From NCBI GenBank assembly GCA_002914805.1, contig JXTB01000071.1:1-64000 (forward strand): 64,000 nucleotides of DNA. The letters run 5' to 3'. The translations under genes were made by a program, and so were the position numbers. Positions within the stretch are counted from its first letter, which is position 1; every line of letters begins with the position of its first letter. Source of the DNA: Parasponia andersonii (Eukaryota > Streptophyta > Magnoliopsida > Rosales > Cannabaceae). Under the pieces are notes generated by a model. That model saw only the letters and a program-made list of their open reading frames with translations. It did not search any database and was not told the origin of the DNA. Positions 1 to 13,100 of the stretch are shown here, in pieces.

Positions 1-2940
1 TGTTTTTAGATTTAAAAGTAGTTGAAAGGCAATTATTAAAACAAAGAATGCGTTTCTGTCTGAAGTTGAATGTTTGGAGTGTGTTTTCTTTTCCTTTAGC
101 AGAATCAGTTGGTTGGTATGTTTCTTTGTTAATTTGTTTGGTCGTTCTATTGCTTGTTAGATGGTAAATTGTAAGCTTTATTTGTTTTGCATTTTAAATG
201 CTTAAATTGGGTTCGTTTGCGTGAATTGAAGTAGTATGGGGAACTCTATTACTACTGTTTTTTATTATTTATTTTGTTACTATTAATATCATTTTTTTTT
301 TCCTTATTCTTTCTGTTAAAGCAATGATTAAAAAAAGCGTGATTCTCATTATTGATTTGGCGGCCTTTACAATTGTCAACTTTCCTTGTCTCCGTCTTTC
401 ATGTTGAAATTCGATTGGGACCTACGAACAGCATACCCACAGAATAGAATGAAGCCACAAAATCTCTTCTTTTCTTTTTTTTTTTTTTTTTTTCTTGTTG
501 ACCTACAAAGTCATCATTTTCTATCTTTCAAATCTATTGAGATTTCATACATCGAGGAATGTCTTAAAAGAAATCCTCATTCACTTGTTTTGTTTACCAT
601 TTTAACGTTAGAGTTGCCATGTTTATTTATTTATTTATTTTTTCCAAATGTAGTAATAAATAGCTGGAAAGCCTGATCCAAATCCTGCTGTGGTCGTGTA
701 ATTCTTAAGCCATTAAATTTAGAAGTAAAAATGTAATTTGACTAGTCAAAAAAAAATTATATTGCATATTAAACTATAAATTATGTTAGAATTTATAAGC
801 TAAGTTTGTATACTCAAGAATAAATACAGTCTTTTTCTTATTCGGATTTTTCTCACTAAGTTTTGTCTAATCAGATTCGAATAAGGCATATTAAGTTTTG
901 TCTAATCAGATTTGAATAAGGCACATTCTTGAAGAGTCACATTTTATGAGATTGCTGTTGTATGACCTTGTGGATTCCTCGTTTGTCTTCGAATATCGAA
1001 TTATTTTGTCATTTTTTAGACTCTTTGTTTGTATATTGTTTCTCTTAAATTAATAAACTCATTGTTTTGTAAGTTGTTAAATAGAGAAGGGTTTTGTTCA
1101 ACTGGTACGAACCTAGTTGTGATGTTTGTTTAATATTTCTTCTTATTTTTTTAGGTAAAATTTCTTTCTATATTTTTTTTCTATAAGATAAAGAAAGAAA
1201 AAAGTGGAACCCGATTTTTTTTAAAAAATGCAAATCACAATAGTCATTAACCTATCTTCTAGACAATTATTCAAAACTTAAGTTCTATTATTATTAAAGT
1301 ATAGACAAACAGATCATATTCTAGATGCTAATACAAACTGGCCTATTCCTAACTTCAAATTCATGCCACTTTCATTTATTTTCTAGGTTTTCTAAAACCA
1401 AAAAAGTAAGTTATAAATGTGATAAGTTACTACAGAATTTACTATCCAAGTATCCATAGAATTCTAAACTAAACGGGCCTAAATCACAAAAAGATTTTTC
1501 ATATCTAATTTCACAATTGTTAGGCATTTTTTCTTCCAGTGACCTTTTGTTGTGACCTTTTGTTAGAAATTCTGAAAAAAATAATTTTGAAAAATGATTT
1601 CTACAGTTTTGTAAATAATTCAAGAACGCTGCTGAATTAGTATTTTAAAATTTTTCTAGAAACTTTATAAAATAAAACATAGGATCTTTGATCTAATATA
1701 AATCAATTCATGGATCGTGATTTAGATAAAATCTGGAAGCGCTTCACAACCAACGAGCATTCCTATCTATTCTCTGGAGCCTGTTGAATGATTCGGTACA
1801 TAGGTACTTTCTTGATTCCTAATAAGAGATGAGCAAACGATTCAGAAGATGTTCTTCCTTCTCCTTAATTGCATATCTATGTCCATAGATATCTCTCCCT
1901 CGGTGGCCATAAACTAGCCCAAGATTGCTTCTATAGTTGCTCGATTCTTTCACACTCTCTCTTTTTCTCCGCGTCTCACATTTTCTATAGTCACTATGAT
2001 TGAGAGTGGTGTGTGGAATTGTACAAAAGCTTAAGAGAACTTTTCTCTTAAGTACAAGAGTGATGTAAATCCTAATGAGCTTATTGGGCTCAACTGAGTA
2101 TTCAATTAGTATTGGGCTATATGTGAGCTAGACAAGGGACTTTATGGATCCAAATAGTCTAAGTTCCAATGGGCCAACTACCCACAATCATAAATAACTC
2201 TTACTTATGATTAGGCATTATCCATTTATATTGGGGCACTCTACTATAGGCTCAATATTGTATTCTTAAACTAAATGTTATATATTTTCTATGAAGCTAA
2301 TTAACATTTTAATTAACTTGATCCATTTAGTATATATTATACCTGCAGATATACACCCAGTGCAATATCATACTAATAAGGTGAAATTACCGTATTACTC
2401 TTGTAGTACATATTTATTTTTGAGTTGCCATTTTTCATCTAATAGATAATAATTGGGTACATTGTTTGTAATTGCTCATACAAACACAGTTAAATTTACA
2501 AAATGAATATCTGACACCTGGTTTTTTATCATCTAAGTAATTGTCAACTTGGCATTTCTAAAAGTTCCAAAATTAAATAATTCAGTTTTTAAATCTAACC
2601 AAACTCTCAACAATTCAAGAATTCTCATTCAAAGAACCACAATAATAAAACTTGATGAGACTAGAGATAGGCAACCACTATAGTTAAATAATATCTCAAA
2701 ATATCAAACTAATCACTTAATTAGTTATCATGTTATATAAAAAGTATCATCAATACAGACGCTAAAACATAGAACTAAGTCACGATGCATCCAAACTAAG
2801 TAATCACAAACGTATCAATTCCACAAAAATAAAGTCTAAGTCTAATAAACACCAATAAAGTCAAGCCATATTAGTGAAATGCAAACACTAAATCAATGTA
2901 TCATAAGAAAAAATCCTCAAGAAAATACAACCACAATCAA
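1..2940. other. AT-rich intergenic DNA, no gene seen
   Basis: No open frame here resembles a protein I recognise; the one of about 96 codons near 386-676 is carried by poly-T and is probably chance. Visible structure is limited to a poly-T run near 476-501, a 35-bp tandem repeat at 857-926 and a perfect 10-bp inverted repeat at 2030-2052. The stretch about 2060-2460 looks like non-coding transposon debris, but I could not find paired ends. Confidence 0.5.
857..926. repeat. Two-copy 35-bp tandem repeat
   Basis: Two adjacent copies beginning TAAGTTTTGTCTAATCAGAT differ by only a few bases. There is no coding context. It is a simple local duplication. Confidence 0.75.
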
Positions 2941-3960
2941 ATACTACAAACCAAAGCGATAACAAAACTCGAGAGAGAACACTGTCAGTCCATAAGAAAG
3001 ACAAAGCACAACAACTAAGGTACAAGATACTGGATTGCTACGTTAGATCCTACAAGGTTTGTGTAGCCTACAACCTGAATGGACGGAAAAGCACAAGAAT
3101 GAACGTCCATTCGAAATGAGGGATTATGCTAAAAGTGGAAGTCAATAGTCTCTTGTCAACCTGACACCTCCGAAGCTAACATTCCTGGGAAATCACCATC
3201 ACAAAAATGCTAGAATTTCACTTTAGAGAAGTTTAAAAGAGGACTCGGAATGAATAGGAGCAAAAGTAACTTATCTAGCCAGTTTCTAATTGATGTATGA
3301 CGTATTTGTCAAAACTATTTCCAAAACACTTTCAAAAACTAAAATTTTACACAGGCATGATTGCATACGGATCTAAAGTCGTGCTCTGATACCAATTCTG
3401 TCACGATCCAAAATCTAATGCCGTAACTTTTAGTAATTTTAAGTATATATAAAAATAAATAAAGAATTGTAAGAAAAAATTTAAGAAAATATAATTAAGT
3501 CGTATAAAAAATTGGTTTAATAAAAATACGGTGTCGATTTAATAGATTTTTCAAATCTTGAATCCAAATGTCTAAAATTTAATTTAGAAAGTTTGTCAAA
3601 ATTTCAAGTACTTAAAACTTTAAAAATATACTCATGAGGAACCATAGTATCCCATTTATATACCAAATCCTCAAATAGTAATAAATATATTTCCATATAT
3701 TCACTTAGCATAAACTACAAACTTAGATAAACAATTAGAAATGAAAAGAATAGGACATAGAATAAGGACCAACTGAAGAGGAGTAGGAATATGGACGCGA
3801 ACGTAAACGAAGCAACTTACCTGGCCATCGAGACAATTAATTTGAATGAACCACCTGAAAGTGAGGAAAATAGGAGAGGTGAACTCGAAATCTCAATAGG
3901 AAAATTGTTACTTCATTTAAAAATCTTTTTAGTGATAGAAAGCCCCTACGTGATTAGTTT
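2941..3960 (-). mobile_element. LTR-retrotransposon remnant, minus strand
   Basis: Read on the minus strand, 3394-3383 gives TGGTATCAGAGC, the standard plant primer-binding site for initiator-Met tRNA. Four bases before it lies an LTR-like end; on the plus strand this LTR starts TGTCACGATCC at 3399. The internal part would therefore run left from 3383, and its sequence to about 2940 is non-coding. I could not find the outer LTR border, a second LTR or any gag/pol coding. It may be a non-autonomous element or a truncated copy; the outer limits given are guesses. Confidence 0.4.
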
Positions 3961-3964
3961 ATTT

Positions 3965-4258
3965 TTATAAAATCATATGTATATACTTATACGTATCCAT
4001 TTTCAAAACTGATAATCTATATATATATATACATATATATATATATAACCATATACGTAATTTTCGAATCACTTTTGATGCTCTAAAATATGCATACAGA
4101 GCCAGTCCTAACCAATTGTTGAGATTTATTTTCGAATCTGATGATAGCTTGCAAATACTCAGTGACTGACGGGTCTTTGAAGTGTACGCTGAACCACTGT
4201 TGATGTTCATCAATAAAAGGGGCTCGGAAGCAACAGTCGTATATCCAAGCTTGGTCAA
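3965..4258 (-). pseudogene. NLR C-JID (post-LRR) fragment
   Basis: The minus-strand frame has a stretch centred on 4080-4180 reading INLNNWLGLALYAYF. This fits the core of the C-JID domain that follows the LRRs of many TIR-NBS-LRR proteins, where a Trp-(Arg/Leu)-Gly-Leu-Ala-x-x-Ala-x-Phe strand is typical. No start codon context, LRR or NBS joins it, and the frame ends in low-complexity AT sequence. It lies downstream of another C-JID tail (4351-4566) and in the wrong order to belong to the same copy, so I read it as a second partial copy. Identification is by pattern memory, not by a search. Confidence 0.5.
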
Positions 4259-4350
4259 ACCTTTCCTGTCACATATAGACAGAGAACTTACTTAGGAAGA
4301 GAAACATAAAGAGTCAAAGTTAAAAAAAGACACGAGCTAACCGCAGAGAG

Positions 4351-4566
4351 CTAAACCTGACGAAATCTATCGATATCTTTAACAAATCGGCAAATGGTTT
4401 CTAGGTTGTCAAAATAGGAGGTCAAACAATGAATTATTGCTCGCTCAAATCCTTCAACATCATGCTGGTACAATAGCCGGATCCCGCAAGTTTTCGTTGT
4501 CAAATATGGGCAGCAACTACTAATTCTAGCCTCTAAGCTTCTTTGTTCATTCAACTTTGGAAACAA
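4351..4566 (-). pseudogene. NLR C-JID tail fragment or last exon
   Basis: The minus-strand frame contains KTCGIRLLYQHDVEGFERAI. This closely fits the last strand and helix of C-JID domains in N-like TNL receptors (usually a Lys/Val-x-x-Cys-Gly-x-Arg-Leu-Leu-Tyr motif followed by an acidic stretch). An acceptor-like AAAG stands at its 5' edge. It continues, in domain order, the C-JID part at 7399-8118, from which about 2.8 kb of non-coding DNA separates it. It may be the last exon of that gene or a fragment split off by an insertion. Confidence 0.55.
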
Positions 4567-4569
4567 TAT

Positions 4570-7398
4570 AACATTTCTTCTAGTTTAACTATATTGTGTA
4601 AACTATATTGTCATACACAGTCAAACTATGAAATATTATTCTTTCTTAAACTATATCTTTAGTTTTATAAAAAATGGGCAAATTTAAACTTTTCAAAACA
4701 TTTAAACAAAGGTAACTGCATCGCATTTCTTGTTAAAAATGTCTTTAAAAAATATACAATCAAAAGAGATTTTCACCAGTCTATTTTGTCATTAGCAATA
4801 GTATTTACATTACACCAAAATATCTCGAAACAAAAATATTGCCCACAGGTCAAGTTCATCCATATCTGTATGATCATGGCAGTAAAAGGCAAGTCAGACA
4901 ACCAACTAGTCAATACTAAAATATATATCATCTGCATCACAAGACTAAAATGAGCTAAATCTCAGTAAGTAAAAACTATACATGCTCATGGATGCTTTAA
5001 AATCTCGTCAAGTTCACATTGTACATTTTTCTTTCTTAAACATTTAAATCCATGCATTTTCTTTAAAAAATACTCATAGTTGAGCTCTATAGTATATTGC
5101 AAGTCCCGTCAATTGATAGACTGTGATAACATTGGACAGAAACTCTGGTCAAGAGTAAAAATAAAGTGTAACCGTTGTATGAAGTTTTTGAAAACTGTCC
5201 CTCATCAATGGGGCATCCCACACTGTGTTAATTTTATCCTGTTTCAACAAAATACATCATAAAATCCACAAACCCCGCTTCAACGGGAGAGTCTACATCA
5301 ACAAACTTACCTACCTAGCTCTAACAGATTAGCAATTACTATTAAAACTTATATTATAACATTGGTATAATGGTACTCACTTTTAAATACTCTGTAATAA
5401 AATTCTCAATTTGCATGTAAGACATGCTATGCACATGCTATTTCATAATTTTCAAGAATAAATAAGTTCCACATAATGACATCTTCTATGACACAATTAT
5501 AAGTCTTTATTTACCTTGTGTCCTGAATAGAAATTGATAGTAGAAAAAGTTAATATCCTCTAGAGACTGGTGTGCTAATCATCTGCAATAAATTACTATT
5601 ATTCATTATACACATTTTATCAAAAGAATGTATTAAGATATTTGAACAAGACCGAAATCACAACTTTCACCAAATTAGGAAACTTGATCATATAATAACT
5701 CGGAAGTATATAAATCACTTAAGGTATTTGGTACTCAATAACTAGTATTGAAAAACTACTTAAAAGTATTAAAATATGAGTACTAATTCATTAATATAAA
5801 AAAAATGATCTAAATTGGCGTAAAAATTTGTAAAACTAGTCTATTTGCCTCTAAATGGTGTTATTTTATTTTAAAAATATTTGAACAATATCTCTCCTAT
5901 TTTTGGGACATTGCCAAATGATTAAAATCATAATTTTCAACCTATAATAAAATTTAACAAGCTAATTCTCACATATACACCTTAAAGAGAATTACTTAAA
6001 ATGACATAAGCGCACTCGAATACTTTTTCGATTTAAACAAACTTTAAAACCACTTTTATACTTGTGTGTCATCACAACTAGCTATCAAATGAGTGATAAA
6101 TAATAAGATCAATAAAATGCACACTCTAAGTTTAAGAAATCAGCTTACAAATATAGATTACTTAATCTATTACACATGAAATTACTTAACTCTATAAATA
6201 ATAAACTTTGAAACTTTAGGTCTAACTTTAATTCTTCACTTAAACTTTATGTTTCTAACAATATATCAAGGTTCCTAGAACCATTATTCATCAAATAATA
6301 GCTTTGGTCTAAGAGTTAAAATAAAAGAAAATAACTACAAATTCGAAATTCTACATAAATCTTATCTTGACTAATTTGAGTCTTTGCTTGACTTCTTGCC
6401 TTCTATCTCTATCAAACTGATTTCCAAGGCTTAGAAATAGATTTTTAGACTTAAGAACACCTTAATTTGTTTTAATCTATCTTTCTTTCTAGAGCTCTAA
6501 CTTGAGTTCTACCACTTGGAAACTTTTGGATATGACAAGTATAGAAAGATGTTGAAGAGGTTTAGGTCATGGTTGGAGAAAAAGAAAAACAAAATAACCA
6601 GATTTGGTCAAAAAGTGATACTTAATGACTAAGAAATGACATAACTTAAATTCTAAAGGGTATTTTGGATATTTTGCACATTACTTTCTCCGTGTTCAAC
6701 TCTAAAACATCCTTAGCATAGTAACCACGTTGTTGGTCACTCTTATACATAAGTGTAGACAAAATTAACTAATCATATCTTACAAAGTGAAAACTAGTCA
6801 TAGTTTGTCCTATAATCCTATGTAATAGGCCTTATTCTAATCTGGTGAAACCTATCTCTATAACCATTCATTAAACATAAAAATAAGTCACTTAGACTCC
6901 AATTAATAATGCAAACATAATATTAATACTCAATTATTAGAATGTATAAAAATGACATTACGTAATTAAAATTAATCTAAGCTAGCCTAGTGAAATAAAA
7001 GACAAATCAGTGTCATGAATGTCACCTCATGCTTACCTAGAACTGACAAATAAAATGCTATAAATGAATCCTAAACATTAAATTAAAACTATTTGACATA
7101 GTGAATTCGGCTCTAAAATATGTGAAAATTACATTTTACTGAAAAACTATTATTTGACTAAATTATCAACAAATATGATCTTAATGTATGTGCACATAAT
7201 ATTACTTTCAAAAATATATACTTTGTTCTTTTAGCACACCAAGTTCTCTCTCTTTGAGGGTATTAAACCTTTACACTGTATCGGAATATTTCGACAATCA
7301 TTAATATAATAATATGTATATAAAAGTACATAATATAAAGAATGAACATGTTACTATGCATATGAGAACATACTTAATATGCAATTGAAACATATTTA
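4570..7398. other. AT-rich non-coding stretch between two C-JID pieces
   Basis: I see no coding signal. If the flanking C-JID pieces belong to one gene this is its intron, about 2.8 kb long; otherwise it is an insertion. Neither an LTR pair nor terminal inverted repeats were found. Confidence 0.4.
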
Positions 7399-8400
7399 TT
7401 ATTGGCTTAGTATGCATGTAAGAATTTTAGGCACCATAAGCAAAGCACGTGTTATGTAAGTTAACCAAATGAATCCTCGAGTGTATGACCACTTGAATTC
7501 CTCCTTGCTAACGTAGAACGTGGGGACAACATTCAGCTGCCCTTCATCAGTGGTTAAGTGACATAAAAGCTTGAGAGATGTTTCTGAGCGAGTATTCTGA
7601 TGGTCTTCTACTGAGAAAGATGCACATATAACGAGTCCCCTCCAATCACTGTCATCGTTTAGATGCGTAGGTACTTCGATTTTCGCCATGCGTAGTGTAC
7701 TTTGCCGTTCGAAACAATCAAGAATTTCCTTCCGTGGAAAACAGAAATTATATGTCGAGTAAGGGTCAAAATGCTTTAGAACAGAGATGACATGTCCTCT
7801 TACACTAAGGGTGACAAAGACAGAACCCTTGAAGAACTGTTTCAGCAAAATGCTAAGGTTTCTTTTCCGGTTCTCTAAGTAACTTCTATCGAGTAGGGTC
7901 TCGATCATTACATCTAATTGTTTAAAACCATAAGCTGAATCTCCAACAGTTTCCTGTATGCAGTCCCAATCATTCAAAAATAAGTGCTTGGAGTGAAGTA
8001 ACATTGAATCGAACTCTTTATAACCTCCCATTGGTGCAAGACTGAGTCTAGACGTTTCCAATAAGTTAGGAATCGTTTCCTCTACTACTAGATCTACACT
8101 GCTGAAAAGCTCTTGCAAGGAGTCAACCAGGCCGCTACAATAAAAATAATTAAATTTGCATTAGGCAAGGAACCGAAAATAATGACTACAAATAAATTAG
8201 ATTTAGTTCCTTGTCAAAATTTTACCTTTCGAATAGCAAAGAATAACCTTCTTCCAATTCATCGTGCCTGAAAGTTTCACCTTCAAGACATACTTTAGGT
8301 TGTTCATGAGAAATGAACGAATCAGAATGCGACGATTGTCGTTCCATTGCCTTTCTCAATCCAGTCTCATCTTTAAAGTATAATTTGATCTGTTCATGAA
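7399..8400 (-). pseudogene. NLR C-terminal region with C-JID domain
   Basis: Two minus-strand exon-like blocks are visible. Block 8400-8226 (ending LLFER) is followed by a GT...AG intron and then by a block starting about 8145 that continues open to 7399. The second block carries FPRKEILDCFERQS, then DWRGLVICASFSVEDHQ and EEFKWSYTRGFIWLTYI, which are the successive strands of the C-JID post-LRR domain of N-like TNL receptors. The first block is not recognisable. No LRR or NB-ARC region precedes it; instead a coiled-coil NLR fragment lies upstream at 9080-9420. I infer a rearranged, non-functional NLR, though the C-JID frame itself is intact over 239 codons. Confidence 0.6.
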
Positions 8401-8783
8401 GTAACCAAAGATCTCATCTCTCTTTTGCAGAGTCAACTATGACGTTCATTAATATCTCATAAAGTAACTTAGTTCCACACATGTCAACCTCAATATTTTC
8501 GGTAACAGGTGTAAAGAAACGCTAATACCTCGGCATTGATTCAATTCTTTCCGAAAACATGTGCAAGGTACATGGGATACAATAGAAAATGCCTCAACAT
8601 AACCATCTCTTTGTGTCAGGGGATACGCTATTATGGGAACTGTACTAGTTCCATGGGCATATATATCAACAGCAAGTGTGGAAGGAGTTCCCTCAAGTGG
8701 TAGACGCCATTTGATCACCACATATAGTTCAAGTCCAACCTATTTCTCATTGTCGTGTAAATTCGGAGGAAGGTAGCAAACTG

Positions 8784-9420
8784 CTATATCCCCCAAACTG
8801 TGGTGGAAGAACCAGCGGGAAAGTATTCTGAGAGAAATGACAAAATAAAAACTGTTCTTTCGTGGACAACATACCTGTAAAATGGATAATCGATGAGCAA
8901 GTGAGTAAAAAGTCTAAAAACCATAGAGGATGAGAAAGATAGTGAGAGTAACCTGAAAGTAACCTCAAAGAGTCTTGAAAGTAATGATGTCAAATATTCT
9001 CTCATCCAGATGGTAGGGTCAATACTTTTAAAGCTTTCTTTCACAGCTGAAGTCACATCCTCAGATCTATAATCTTGTTCATTTAAACCAAGATAACATA
9101 CTATGTTTTGTCTTAAACATTTGAGTCTACTAAAGAAGTCCTCTACTCTTGCTAACAAGGCATTTGTATTAGGAGTTAAAAAACGCATCTCGGATGCATG
9201 TTTGCTTTCCCCTAACTCGCGTTGCAAAGCTTCAGCTCCGAGTCCCCTTTATATTTTGTTAATCAATGGCTCCGCGTCAAAGGTTCCCTCTATGAGCTTA
9301 GAAAGCCACTCCTCCACAACATGATCTTCAAGTAGCTTCTTCTCGGCATCATTTACCAATTTATACATCTACAACAAGTTATTCTCCAACTCCTCCAACA
9401 GTGAACCAGTGATTGATCTC
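8784..9420 (-). pseudogene. CNL N-terminal (Rx_N coiled-coil) remnant
   Basis: On the minus strand, 9420-9190 translates as a broken Rx_N-like coiled coil: LLEELENNLL, a stop, KLVNDAEKKLLEDHVVEEWL, SKLIEGTFDAEPLINKI, another stop, then EALQRELGESKHASEMRF. The NDAE...V-x-x-WL...DAE...I pattern is that of the N-terminal domain of CC-NBS-LRR receptors. Two in-frame stops and the lack of any P-loop downstream make it a pseudogene. Sequence between 8449 and 9080 is open in places (for example IKWRLPLEGTPSTLAVDIY near 8700) but unrecognised. Confidence 0.6.
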
Positions 9421-9443
9421 CTCTTGCTGATGCAGCGATATTG

Positions 9444-9513
9444 TTCTGTAGCCATGTATGTCGATGGCAACAAATGAGTTCTGTAGCCATGTATGTCGAT
9501 GGCAACAAATGAG
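9444..9513. repeat. Perfect 35-bp tandem duplication
   Basis: The unit TTCTGTAGCCATGTATGTCG... occurs twice in tandem without a mismatch (9444-9478 and 9479-9513), just upstream of the Rx_N remnant on its strand. It probably arose by slippage in decaying NLR sequence. Confidence 0.85.
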
Positions 9514-9855
9514 TAGTTCCCAACTCCTCTGACATTGAATTACTTATTGATCTGCTCTTGCTGAAGAAGTGAGTTTGCTCTGAAGCCATGTATTTAGCTG
9601 TGCAGAGGGATCTAAGATCACAAAAAACCAAACTTCTTTGAAACAAACAAGAAAAGAAAGAAGAGCAATGTTTTATCTTGTTTTACAACACAAAGAATTC
9701 TTGTGTGTATAACACTAACCACCCTAATAACAAAAACAGTTAGAATAACAATAACAATATGTAATAGTGATTATAAAAATTTCAATGATGATACTGATAA
9801 ATGCAAACAGAATGTATGACCATCCATAGATTATATTATATATATATATATATAT

Positions 9856-10123
9856 TGTGGAATTCCGATTCCTTTCCCTTGTCTTTAGGGATTTTAGTTA
9901 TTTAGTTTGTATGGATTTGATATCCAATATCTCCAATTAGTTTAGTATTTATTGTAAATCCCTTTTCTTAAGGGATCTTTTTCAGCTAGGATTGTGGGAA
10001 ATCTGTGGCAGTCATGTTGCCATAGTTCCTATATATTTTTCAGTTTTTCCATTAAAATGAGATATGAAAAACGAGAGTTTTACTCTCTGGTTTTATCCTT
10101 GTTTCTACCATAATTTTTCTTTA
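9856..10123 (+). repeat. Copia-A 5' LTR
   Basis: 268 bp, starting TGTGGAATTCC and ending CTTTA directly before the primer-binding site. It aligns without gaps to 15098-15365 at a constant offset of 5242. Confidence 0.95.
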
Positions 10124-10167
10124 TGGTATCAGAGCTTAAAATCGGCTCTGTAACCTTCCCTTTTTCA

Positions 10168-13100
10168 ATGGTTGCCCCAGCCTCTTCTGAATCGGAAGTT
10201 ACCAGCCGAGAATATCCTGTTTCCAGCAGCAATGGTATAGCTGAAACCTCACTTTCTGCCCTGATTACTGGCCACAAATTAAATGGGCAGAATTATCTCC
10301 AATGGTCGAATTTTGTGATGATGTTCGTAGAAGGCAGAGGCAAGGACGACTATCTAACTGGTGCAGCCACGAAACCTAAAGAGGAAGATCCGAAGTTTAA
10401 GACATGGAAGGCTGAAAACAGCATTGTAAAATCTTGGTTGATTATCACTATGACCAACGACATAGGGGAGGATTTTATGCTCTATGATACAGCCCAAGAA
10501 ATCTGGGAGATTGCTAAAGAAACGTATTCTGATATAGAAAATACAGCTGAATCTTTTGGCATAGAAGGTATTCTTCACGACCTTCGCCAGGAAGACCGAC
10601 TTGTAATACAATATTACACCCTTCTCACAAAGCACTNAAGACATGGAAGGCTGAAAACAGCATGGTAAAATCTTGGTTGATTATCACTATGACCAACGAC
10701 ATAGGGGAGGATTTTATGCTCTATGATACAGCCCAAGAAATCTGGGAGATTGCTAAAGAAACATATTCTGATATAGAAAATACAGCTGAATCTTTTGGCA
10801 TAGAAGGTATTCTTCACGACCTTCGCCAGGAAGATCGACTTGTAATACAATATTACACCCTTCTCACAAAGCACTGGAAACAACTTGATACCTTTGAGAA
10901 GCATGAATGGAGTTGTCCTATCGATGCAGCAATATACAAGAAGATTGTGGAGAAGAAACGAATCTACAAATTTCTTTTTGGTCTCAACAAGAACCTTGAT
11001 GAAGTTAGAGGCCGAATTCTCGCTAGGAAGCCTCTTCCAAATATTCGAGAAGTATTCTCAGAAGTCCGGCGTGAAGAAAGCAGAAGAAGACTCATGCTTG
11101 GATCCACCCAAAATTTGAATCAGACTGATTTTTCAGCCTTGGCTGCCCGCAGTTTCAATCCTTCCAGAGAAAATCAGCAACAACGACGAAGTGGAAGACC
11201 ATGGTGTGATCATTGCCATAAACCAGGCCACATCAAAGAAACCTGTTGGAAATTACATGGTAAACCTGCTGATTGGAAACCACGGCAAACTGACTGGAAA
11301 CCGAGACCATCTCCATCTGAAAGTCGAGGATTCCTAACTGCTGTTGAAGAGAAGACTGAACCTGAATCAACACTCTTCAGCAAAGAACAATTAGATCTGC
11401 TACAAAAGATGTTCACTTCCCAATCAACATCATCCGTTCCTAATTCTGAAGCAATTATAGGAACGAGTTCAGTAGCACACTCAGGTAACTCTCCAATAGC
11501 TTTGAGCTCTCAAATGGAGAAATACAACACATGGATTGTAGATTCTGGCGCTTCAGATCATATGACCGGTAATGCCACTTTATTCCACAATTTTAAACCT
11601 TGCTCTCAAAATTTTGGGGTTAGAATTGCTGATGGTTCATTGTCTAAGGTGACCGGACTTGGATCTATTGTTATTTCTGAAGATCTGATTTTAAAATCTG
11701 TTCTTTTGGTTCCAAATTTGACCTATAACTTGCTGTCCATCAGTAAACTCACTAAAGATCTGAAGTGTATCACTAATTTTTCCTCGAAAATTTGTGAATT
11801 TCAGGACTTGGAATCGGGGAAGATGATTGGCAATGCTGAAGAGTGTGCGGGGCTCTATCTCCTCAAGATTCCTAATAATCCAGAAAAACAAGCTCAATCT
11901 GCAAGTAGTGTATTTTTTCCTGTTTTATCAAATAATGATAGTGAAATTCTATTATGGTACTATCGTTTAGGTCATCCTAATTTTCTGTATCTGAAAACCT
12001 TGTTTCCTAAACTATTCAATAACACAAATTCAAGAATTTTTCAATGTGAGATATGTCAGTTGTCCAAACATGTGCGAAACCATTATTCAATCCAAGGGTA
12101 TAAAAGTTCACAACCTTTCTCAATGATTCATAGTGATATTTGGGGTCCCTCTAGAGTCCAAAATATCTCAGGAGCTAGGTGGTTTATTTTCTTTATTGAT
12201 GATCATACAAGAATAACTTGGATATTCCTAATGAAAGAAAAATCTGAGACTAGTATATTATTCAAAAACTTCAATACCATGATCCAAACTCAATTTCAGA
12301 CAAAGATAAAAGTATTTCGATCAGACAATGCCAAAGATTATTTCAATAACATACTTGGGAATTATTTTCTAAAAGAAGGCATAGTGCATCATAGCTCATG
12401 TGTTGACACTCCTCAACAAAATGGAGTGGCAGAAAGAAAAAATAGACATCTTGAGGTAGCAAGATCTATTATGTTCACTATGAATGTTCCGAAAATATTT
12501 TGGGGGGAAGCTGTACTTACCGCTGCATATCTTATAAATAGAATGCCATCACGAACCCTAAAATTTTTCACACCTATCCATATGCTCCGACAGACATTTC
12601 CAGAAACCAGACTCACATCCTCCATACCTGTAAAAGTTTTTGGTTGTACTGTTTTTGTTCACATACATCAACAACATCGAAGCAAACTTGATCCAAAAGC
12701 TCTCAAATGTATTTTTCTGGGTTACTCTCCTACAAAAAAGGGTTACAAGTGCTACTCTCCTATAACTAGGAAAATTTACACATCAATGGATGTCACCTTC
12801 TTTGAAAATCAACCCTATTACCCAAAAACCAACATTCAGGGGGAGAAATCGATGATAGAATGTAGTTTTTGGCTTCCTGATCTTCCTGATCTTAACATCT
12901 CACCTGGAAATATACAGTCATCAGCCACAAGTCCACCCGAGAGCAATCAACCAGCAACCATCATCTCTAAGCCAATCTCACTTGAGCCTGAGTCAATCTC
13001 ACCTGAGTCTATCATACCTGAGGATCAAATACTGATCACTCCCACTCAAAATTTCATTCCTACACAACCTGCGATCAACACTGAGCTACGTGTTTATTCA

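Noticed and set aside
386..676. 96-codon plus-strand frame
   Set aside because: It includes a long poly-T run giving poly-Phe and has no recognised domain.
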